Source: CAVTPU01 sp963736695 (GTDB lineage: Bacteria > Actinomycetota > Actinomycetes > Mycobacteriales > Micromonosporaceae). Taken from it: a stretch of DNA of 64,000 nt. The translations under genes were made by a program, and so were the position numbers. The DNA is taken from NCBI GenBank assembly GCA_963736695.1, contig CAVTPU010000004.1:2914001-2978000 (forward strand). Reading direction: 5' to 3'. Shown piece by piece: positions 57,947 to 64,000 of the stretch (the first letter of the stretch is position 1; every line of letters begins with the position of its first letter). The notes below the pieces were generated by a model, which ran no database searches, was not told the DNA's origin, and was given only the letters and a program-made list of their open reading frames with translations.

Positions 57947-60631
57947 GTGACAGTGCACCCAGACTCAGCTGCGGGGGAACGCTCCGCCTCGCCGACCGCG
58001 CATGACATTCCGCCCGCCCAATATCTTCCGGGCGAAGTAGAACGGCGACGTTATGCGATGTGGGTCGATGGTGGTCACTTCACGGCCGATGCGACAGTCG
58101 ACGGCGGCCCGGCCAGCGGCCGGCCAGCATTCTCCATCGTGATTCCGCCGCCGAACGTCACGGGTTCACTGCACATCGGCCACGCCCTCGATCACACGAT
58201 TCAGGACGCGCTCGTTCGCCGCCACCGCATGTTGGGTGACGAGACGCTGTGGCTGCCTGGAATGGATCATGCGGGCATCGCCACGCAGAATGTAGTTGAG
58301 CGGCACTTGGCGGCTGAGGGCCTTTCACGGCACGACCTGGGTCGTGACAAGTTCGTGGAGCGCGTCTGGCAGTGGCGAGCCGAGTCCGGTGGCGCGATTC
58401 TTGGGCAGATGCGACGGCTTGGCGACTCGGTCGACTGGAGTCGCGAGCGGTTCACAATGGACGAGGGCATGTCGCGGGCCGTGCTGACGATGTTCGAGCG
58501 GCTCTTTGCCGATGGACTGGTCTATCGCGCGGAACGAATCATCAACTGGTGTCCGCGCTGCCTGACGGCATTGTCCGACATCGAAGTCGAGCATAGCCAG
58601 GATGAAGGAGAGCTCGTCTCGATCCGATATGGCGACGGCGACACGGCGATCGTCGTCGCGACGACTCGGGCGGAGACCATGCTGGGCGACACCGGCATTG
58701 CGGTGCACCCCGACGACGAGCGTTATCGAGCGCTCGTCGGGTGTTCGGTCGAGGTGCCATTGACCGGCCGTCGCATCCCGATCGTCGCCGATGCCTATGT
58801 CGACCCGAGCTTCGGCAGCGGCGCGGTCAAGGTGACTCCCGCCCACGACCCGAACGACTTCGAGATCGGGCAGCGGCATGACCTGCCCAGCCTGACGGTT
58901 ATGGACGAGCGTGGTGTGATCACCGCGCATGGGCCGTACCAAGGTCTTGATCGTTTTGAGGCACGACCCGCGATCGTCGCGGCACTGCGGGCGCAGGGGC
59001 GAATCGTCGACGAGAAGCGGCCCTATGAGCACGCGGTGGGCCACTGTTCCCGGTGCGGAACCACCGTCGAGCCGCGGCTGAGCCTGCAATGGTTCGTCAA
59101 GACCGGTCCGCTCGCCCAGGCGGCCGGCGACGCGGTTCGGTCCGGCCAGGTTCGAATCGAGCCACCTGAGCTCGCCAAACGCTATTTCGGTTGGGTCGAC
59201 AACATGCATGACTGGTGTATCTCACGCCAGTTGTGGTGGGGTCACCGCATTCCGGTCTGGTATGGGCCGAACGGCGAGATCGTCTGCGTGGGCCCCGACG
59301 ACGCACCGCCCTCCGACGAGGGATGGCGGCAGGACGAGGACGTGCTCGACACGTGGTTTTCGTCGGCACTGTGGCCGTTCTCCACTCTCGGCTGGCCCGA
59401 GGAGACTGCGGAACTCAAGAGGTTCTATCCGACCAGTGTGCTCGTCACTGGATACGACATTCTGTTCTTCTGGGTGGCGCGGATGATGATGTTCGGCCTC
59501 TATGCCATGCAGGGCCGCGGTGACAGCCAGACGCATCCGTTTCATGTGGTCGCGCTGCACGGCATGGTGCGCGATGAGTTTGGCAAGAAGATGTCCAAGT
59601 CCTTCGGCAACGTGGTCGACCCACTCGACTGGATCGACCGGTTCGGCGCCGACGCCACCCGGTTCACCCTGGCCCGCGGAGCGAATCCGGGCGCGGACGT
59701 GCCGACCAGCGAACAATGGTGTCAGGGGTCGCGCAACTTCTGCAACAAACTGTGGAATGCGGCTCGGTTCGCCCTGCTCAACGGGGCCACCACCGCCGGC
59801 CCGTTGCCGGCTCCGGCGGAGCTGTCGCATGTGGACCGATGGATTCTGTCGCGGTTGCAGGACGTCATCACCGAGGTTGACGAGCGCTTCGAGGCGTTCG
59901 AGCTGGCGAAGGTGTGCGACACGCTTTATCACTTCGCCTGGGACGAGTTCTGCGACTGGTATGTCGAGCTCATCAAACCGGTCATCGCCGGCGGTGACGC
60001 TCCTGCGGCGACGACCCAGCGCGTGCTCGGTCATGTGCTCGACCAACTCCTGCGGCTGCTGCACCCGGTTATTCCGTTCGTGACAGACGAGCTGTGGGCG
60101 GCGTTGACGGGCGAACAGACGATGGTGCGGTCCGCGTGGCCGGTGGCCGACCCGCGTTATGTCGATCGGACAGTGGTGGCCGAGATCGCGGACCTGCAGC
60201 GAGTCGTCGTGGAGGTGCGTCGTTTCCGCTCCGACCAAGGGCTGCGCCCGACGCAGCGGGTGGCAGCGCGGCTCGACGGGCTCGACGCACTCGGCATCGG
60301 GTCGCACGAACCGCTGATCCGTTCGTTGGCCAGGCTCGACCGTCCCGGCGACGACTTCGTCGCCACCGGGACGGTGGCGGTCGCCGGCGGAGCGGTAGTC
60401 GAGATCGACACACGCGGCAGCATCGATGTCGCTGCGGAGCGAAGCCGCTGGGAGAAGGACCGCTCCGCCGCCGAAAAGGAGGCGAGTCAATGCCGCGCGA
60501 AGCTCGACAATCCCGCGTTTGTGGGCAAGGCGCCGGACTCCGTCGTGGCGAAGATCAGGCAACGGCTCGCCGCGGCCGAGGCCGATCTGGACCGGATCGA
60601 TTCGGCACTCAACGCGCTGGCGGACCGATGA
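57947..60631 (+). CDS. valS: Valyl-tRNA synthetase
   Basis: A class I aminoacyl-tRNA synthetase of 894 residues. The HIGH motif is in PPPNVTGSLHIGHALDHT, KMSKS is in GKKMSKSFGNVVDP, and an editing domain with TTRAETMLGDTG is present. The C-terminal coiled-coil ends in AEADLDRIDSALNALADR. I take the GTG at 57947, close to the region where homologues begin; a longer frame to 57857 runs into the terminator and is unlikely. It overlaps folC by four bases. Confidence 0.94.
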   Translation: MTVHPDSAAGERSASPTAHDIPPAQYLPGEVERRRYAMWVDGGHFTADATVDGGPASGRPAFSIVIPPPNVTGSLHIGHALDHTIQDALVRRHRMLGDETLWLPGMDHAGIATQNVVERHLAAEGLSRHDLGRDKFVERVWQWRAESGGAILGQMRRLGDSVDWSRERFTMDEGMSRAVLTMFERLFADGLVYRAERIINWCPRCLTALSDIEVEHSQDEGELVSIRYGDGDTAIVVATTRAETMLGDTGIAVHPDDERYRALVGCSVEVPLTGRRIPIVADAYVDPSFGSGAVKVTPAHDPNDFEIGQRHDLPSLTVMDERGVITAHGPYQGLDRFEARPAIVAALRAQGRIVDEKRPYEHAVGHCSRCGTTVEPRLSLQWFVKTGPLAQAAGDAVRSGQVRIEPPELAKRYFGWVDNMHDWCISRQLWWGHRIPVWYGPNGEIVCVGPDDAPPSDEGWRQDEDVLDTWFSSALWPFSTLGWPEETAELKRFYPTSVLVTGYDILFFWVARMMMFGLYAMQGRGDSQTHPFHVVALHGMVRDEFGKKMSKSFGNVVDPLDWIDRFGADATRFTLARGANPGADVPTSEQWCQGSRNFCNKLWNAARFALLNGATTAGPLPAPAELSHVDRWILSRLQDVITEVDERFEAFELAKVCDTLYHFAWDEFCDWYVELIKPVIAGGDAPAATTQRVLGHVLDQLLRLLHPVIPFVTDELWAALTGEQTMVRSAWPVADPRYVDRTVVAEIADLQRVVVEVRRFRSDQGLRPTQRVAARLDGLDALGIGSHEPLIRSLARLDRPGDDFVATGTVAVAGGAVVEIDTRGSIDVAAERSRWEKDRSAAEKEASQCRAKLDNPAFVGKAPDSVVAKIRQRLAAAEADLDRIDSALNALADR

Positions 60632-62010
60632 CGCCCGCAGACACGGACCTCACATCCGATGGGGGCCAGCCGGCGACGGGTGAGGAGTTCGCCCACGTCG
60701 CGGGCGAGCTCGCGGCCCGGGGTTTCACCCGGATGGAGTTCGACCTCTCCCGGGTGACCGAACTGTTGGACCTGTTGGGCGCGCCGCAGCGCACGTTTCC
60801 CACAATCCATATCACCGGCACGAACGGCAAGACGTCGACGGCGCGAATGATCGATGCGCTGCTGCGTGTGCATGGTCTGCGCACGGGCTGCTACACCAGC
60901 CCGCACCTGGAGACGGTGCGTGAACGCATCAGTATTGACGGGCAACCAATCGACGAGGCTCGGTTCGTTGAGGTCTATCGCGAGGTGGAGCCGGCGGCGC
61001 GGCTGCTCGACCAACGTCCGGGTGCCGAGCCGCTCACCTATTTCGACATGACGACCGCGATGGCCTTCGCAGCCTTCGCCGACGCCCCGGTTGACGTCGC
61101 GATCGTCGAGGTCGGGCTCGGTGGGGCCGAGGACTCCACCAATGTCGTGCAGGCCGCCACCTGTGTGATCACCCCGATCGGGCTGGACCACACCGAGTGG
61201 CTTGGTGAGACCATCGCCGACGTGGCGACCGCGAAGGCCGGCATCATCCACTCCGGCGCGACGGTGATCTGCGCCGCGCAGGACGCCGAGGCGATGGAGC
61301 CGATTCTGCGACGGTGCGTCGAGGTTGACGCGACCGTCGCACGGGAGGGCACGGAGTTTGGCGTGACCGGTCGGGGCGTGGCACTCGGTGGGCAGCTGCT
61401 CGTGTTGCAGGGCCTGGGCGGGGTCTATGACGATGTGGTGATCCGGCTGCACGGCGGGCACCAGGCACAGAACGCGGCAGTCGCTCTCGCCGCCGTCGAG
61501 GCGTTTCTCGGCGCCGGCGCGAGCACCCGGCAACTGGATCCCGACATCATCAGGGAGGGGTTCGCCGGGGCTCGCTCGCCCGGCCGGCTGGAGCGGGTGC
61601 GGACCTCGCCGACAATTCTGCTCGACGCCGCGCACAATCCACACGGCATGGCCGCGACCGTCTCCGCCCTCACCGAGGAGTTCAGCTTCGGCCGGCTCAT
61701 CGCCGTCGTCTCGGTGTTGGGCGACAAGGACGCCCTCACCATGCTCGATCTGCTCGAGCCGGTCGTCGACGCGGTCGTCTGCACCCGCAACAGCTCCGAT
61801 CGGGCGATGCCGGCCACCGCTCTCGCGGGGCTCGCCGAAGAGGTCTTCGGCCCCGATCGGGTGCAGGTGGCGGCGACGATGCCCGACGCCATCGAGCGCG
61901 CGGTCACCCTCGCCGAGACCGACGTGGTCGGGGAGCTCACCGGCATCGGGGTTCTCATCACCGGGTCGGTCGTCACAGTCGCCGACGCGCGCATTCTGTT
62001 GGCGAGGTGA
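60628..62010 (+). CDS. folC: Folylpolyglutamate / dihydrofolate synthase
   Basis: A 460-residue Mur-ligase-type enzyme. The P-loop is HITGTNGKTSTARM, the DHTEWLG segment and the HGGHQAQNAAVALAA region are typical, and the C-terminal domain has LLDAAHNPHG. It attaches glutamates to folates. The ATG overlaps the valS stop (ATGA). Confidence 0.94.
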   Translation: MTPADTDLTSDGGQPATGEEFAHVAGELAARGFTRMEFDLSRVTELLDLLGAPQRTFPTIHITGTNGKTSTARMIDALLRVHGLRTGCYTSPHLETVRERISIDGQPIDEARFVEVYREVEPAARLLDQRPGAEPLTYFDMTTAMAFAAFADAPVDVAIVEVGLGGAEDSTNVVQAATCVITPIGLDHTEWLGETIADVATAKAGIIHSGATVICAAQDAEAMEPILRRCVEVDATVAREGTEFGVTGRGVALGGQLLVLQGLGGVYDDVVIRLHGGHQAQNAAVALAAVEAFLGAGASTRQLDPDIIREGFAGARSPGRLERVRTSPTILLDAAHNPHGMAATVSALTEEFSFGRLIAVVSVLGDKDALTMLDLLEPVVDAVVCTRNSSDRAMPATALAGLAEEVFGPDRVQVAATMPDAIERAVTLAETDVVGELTGIGVLITGSVVTVADARILLAR

Positions 62011-62405
62011 ACGGCGTGACCGAGGAGAAACCTCCAGCCGCGTCGCCCGAGCCGACGGGACCGCGCCGCCCGTCCGGGCTCCGCAACCCGCGGGCGGCGA
62101 GCCGGGGCGTGGGGTCGGCGGCTCTCGCGGCGCTGGGCGTGGTGCTGCTTCTGGCGGTGCAGCCGTTACGGGTGATCGCCGGGGTGAGTTGGCCGGCGAT
62201 CACCGCGTTGCTGATCCTCGCAGCGGCGTGTTTCGGCCTTATCGGGCTGCTCAGCCGGGCGTGGGCGTGGCGGCTGGGGTGGTTGCCGCCGGTGGCGCTG
62301 GTCGTCGCAGGCGTGTTGATCCACCCGTCGCTTGCGGTGCTTGGTGGGCTCTTCGGTCTGCTGTGGCTCTATGTGCTGCACGTGCGGCGCACGGTGGGCG
62401 GCTGA
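62007..62405 (+). CDS. DUF4233 membrane protein
   Basis: A 132-residue protein with four hydrophobic helices after a Pro/Arg-rich N-terminus. It starts with ATG overlapping the folC stop. DUF4233 proteins follow folC across actinobacteria (Rv2446c in mycobacteria); their function is unknown. Confidence 0.88.
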   Translation: MNGVTEEKPPAASPEPTGPRRPSGLRNPRAASRGVGSAALAALGVVLLLAVQPLRVIAGVSWPAITALLILAAACFGLIGLLSRAWAWRLGWLPPVALVVAGVLIHPSLAVLGGLFGLLWLYVLHVRRTVGG

Positions 62406-62409
62406 TCCG

Positions 62410-63687
62410 TCAGCGGGGCCGCCACTGGGTGAGCGCGATGGCGTGTCCGTCCGGGTCGCGGAATGTCGCGGCCCAGAGTTCGAGCCGATCGCCTCGGTTG
62501 ACCATGCGAGGTCGGTGAACAAAGTCAATTCCCCGCGTACGCAGATCGTGGTAGGCGACATCAAGATCGGCGACCGGCAGGTGAAGGTGAACGACGCGGC
62601 GGTCCACTGGCGACATGTCTGCCATTTGACGCAACAGCACCCGGCCGCCGCCGTGGACGAGCACCGCGCTGGCTGATGCTTCGTCGATGACGGCGAAATC
62701 TGGCAGTTCGCGATAGAAACGCACCGACCGGTCGAGGTCGGCGACGACGAGCATCGCACCGATGCCACTCGGCCCAGCCGTCGTCTCGTCTGACGTGGAC
62801 GATCGTGGTGCGGGAATCGGATTCGTGGTCGGATCGCGAACGGCGACGGTGGGCGGGCCGGCTGGCCATGACCGTGGTACCTGCCCGGTGCCGTCTCCTG
62901 CCGGGTCGGGTTCGACCGTCCCCCCGGGGGTGCTCCAGTCGTGGGTCTGTCGCGCACCGCGGTGGAGCTGGGTCGCGGGTTCGCCGGAGAGTTCGGCCGC
63001 GAGGTCGGGCGGCAGGTCAAGTTCAGCGTCGAGCGCCGATCGCGGTGCGATGAAGTCGACCGTGACCGGGCGATCGGCATGGCCCACGGGGCCGCCTGGA
63101 ATGTCGTCGGTGGGGAACCCGCCAGACGAGTCGTCGACCCGCGTCGAAGCCAACGGCTCCGCGAAGGTGTCCGGCGGCGGGACGGGCGAGTCGAACACGT
63201 CCAAGCCGAGATCGGCGTCGTCGGGATAGTTATGCCCGGCGGTGAGTGGCGCGGCTTCCGCTCCGTCCCACAGCACGCGGATTCGTTGCCGGCGCGACTT
63301 CGTGGCGATCTCGACGGGCAACATGGTGCCGACCTGGGGCCACTTCACGACCGGCGCGGCCGTGTCTCGGATCTTCATGCTGCGCGGCGAGCCGTTCGGC
63401 ATGGTGATGAGAAGTTGCAGGTCACACCGCCCGACGATGGCCCCGACCGGCGGCGCCGAGGCGGTGAGCACGTGCCCCTGCACGACGATGGTCCGCGGCG
63501 CGTCGGCGCGTTGACGCACGAGAAACACCGCAGCGCCGACACCGCCGAGCAGCACGAGGGCCAGCAGGAAAAGGCTGATGCTGCCCAGCCCGATCGACAT
63601 GGCGATGAGAAAGAAGTCGGCGATGCCGGCGGTCCCGACACCGATGCGTTGCGAGGTGGTGAGCCGACGCTGATTTGCCTGTCGCAC
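62410..63687 (-). CDS. Membrane protein with C-terminal VOC (glyoxalase-fold) domain
   Basis: A 425-residue protein. Two membrane helices lie near the N-terminus (FFLIAMSIGLGSISLFLLALVLLG), then a beta-rich region (PRTIVVQGHVL...), a long Pro/Asp-rich linker, and a VOC domain at about residues 305-425 (MLVVADLDRSVRFYRELPDF, LRTRGIDFV, FRDPDGHAIALTQW). The VOC metal ligands are incomplete, so it may be a binding protein. A GTG at 63687 with GGAAGG seven bases upstream is my choice; an ATG at 63738 is an alternative. Confidence 0.75.
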   Translation of the reverse strand: MRQANQRRLTTSQRIGVGTAGIADFFLIAMSIGLGSISLFLLALVLLGGVGAAVFLVRQRADAPRTIVVQGHVLTASAPPVGAIVGRCDLQLLITMPNGSPRSMKIRDTAAPVVKWPQVGTMLPVEIATKSRRQRIRVLWDGAEAAPLTAGHNYPDDADLGLDVFDSPVPPPDTFAEPLASTRVDDSSGGFPTDDIPGGPVGHADRPVTVDFIAPRSALDAELDLPPDLAAELSGEPATQLHRGARQTHDWSTPGGTVEPDPAGDGTGQVPRSWPAGPPTVAVRDPTTNPIPAPRSSTSDETTAGPSGIGAMLVVADLDRSVRFYRELPDFAVIDEASASAVLVHGGGRVLLRQMADMSPVDRRVVHLHLPVADLDVAYHDLRTRGIDFVHRPRMVNRGDRLELWAATFRDPDGHAIALTQWRPR

Positions 63688-63859
63688 CGGCCCGCCTTCC
63701 ACCGCACCCGCTGTTGCATGCCCGTCGGGCGCGACCATGAGCGCGTAAAGGCTCCGGTGCCCCCGGGCGAGGCTACGACGCGGCAGGGCGTCGCGCTAGC
63801 CCAGCCACGCCGCGTCGGCCCCGAAACCATGTCGAAGTCGACCTCTCCGGTCGGGTATT

Positions 63860-64000
63860 GTTGCTGGCAACGGCGTTGACCCGGCCATCACCGGTGAGCC
63901 TCCGGAAGAACCGGCAGCACCCCACCTCGGTGTCTCATCAGATGGGATGCTCCGCACTAGAACCGGACGGGACGACCCGTCACAGTCGAACCATGAGCGG
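63860..64000 (+). promoter_or_regulatory. T-box leader, probably of ileS (continues past window)
   Basis: The stretch from about 63,870 has the features of the actinobacterial short-stem-I ileS T-box: a CCGGCCATCACCGG specifier stem with ATC (63887-63889) in the loop, the following GCCTCCGGAAGAACCGG, and the AGAACCGGACGGG...CCCGTCACAG element. It would sense uncharged tRNA-Ile and control ileS, expected just beyond the edge. The antiterminator/antisequestrator and the gene are not visible, and I recognise it from memory of similar leaders. Confidence 0.65.

Noticed and set aside
59222..60562. A 446-codon minus-strand frame across valS
   Set aside because: It is an antisense shadow of a clear tRNA synthetase.

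Overview
The window is high-GC actinobacterial chromosome. The 16S gene carries signatures I associate with Micromonosporaceae (around 53,400-53,600), and the gene order matches conserved actinobacterial neighbourhoods. Examples are acs - Fic-like - HAD - 6C RNA - ssd - tad - helicase - topA - MFS/tmk - holB, and tig - clpP1 - clpP2 - clpX followed by valS - folC - DUF4233. I infer a Micromonosporaceae-type soil actinomycete. No prophage, insertion sequence or CRISPR array is visible.

Layout. 0-9 kb: a cut IclR regulator, RarD, a small four-helix membrane protein, then a partial type VII (ESX) locus (EccB, two WXG100 proteins, mycosin, a two-domain SseB protein). 8-13 kb: an alpha/beta hydrolase without a visible nucleophile, acetyl-CoA synthetase, a degenerate Fic-like protein and a HAD phosphatase. 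13-18 kb: 6C RNA, two DnaA-box-like sites, and the ssd-tadA-tadB-tadC-flp-tadE-tadG pilus operon, translationally coupled almost throughout. 18-25 kb: a convergent DEAD/DEAH helicase, a STAS/anti-sigma pair, a K+-independent H+-pyrophosphatase and two cell-envelope proteins. 26-38 kb: topA, TetR, an MFS-thymidylate kinase fusion, holB, a three-gene YbaB/WXG-like cassette, a RicT (PSP1) protein, a membrane metallophosphoesterase and tRNA-Thr. 38-45 kb: DUF2231 protein, an NHEJ locus (Ku, ATP ligase, LigD-type polymerase), an Eis acetyltransferase and unknowns. 45-51 kb: a tRNA-Gly-bounded islet, tRNA-Gly, tRNA-Pro, tig, clpP1, clpP2, clpX and a nitrilase. 52-58 kb: one rrn operon (16S-23S-5S, no spacer tRNA) with promoter, antitermination box, 23S processing stem and terminator. 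58-64 kb: valS, folC, DUF4233, a membrane-VOC fusion, and the beginning of what looks like an ileS T-box leader running off the right edge.

The most striking anomaly is a set of single-base insertions in four housekeeping genes: about 17 in tig, two in clpP1, one each in clpX and topA. By my count all are +1, none is a deletion, and the net frame and corrected lengths agree exactly with this count. Such a pattern is unlike ordinary pseudogene decay. Sequencing or assembly error is the simplest explanation, but it deserves a check. Other points of interest are the C-loop-rich 6C RNA next to DnaA boxes upstream of ssd, the 33-bp perfect tRNA-Gly 3'-end repeat bounding a ~1-kb islet, and the 1.5-kb convergent overlap of the tadG-like gene with the helicase.
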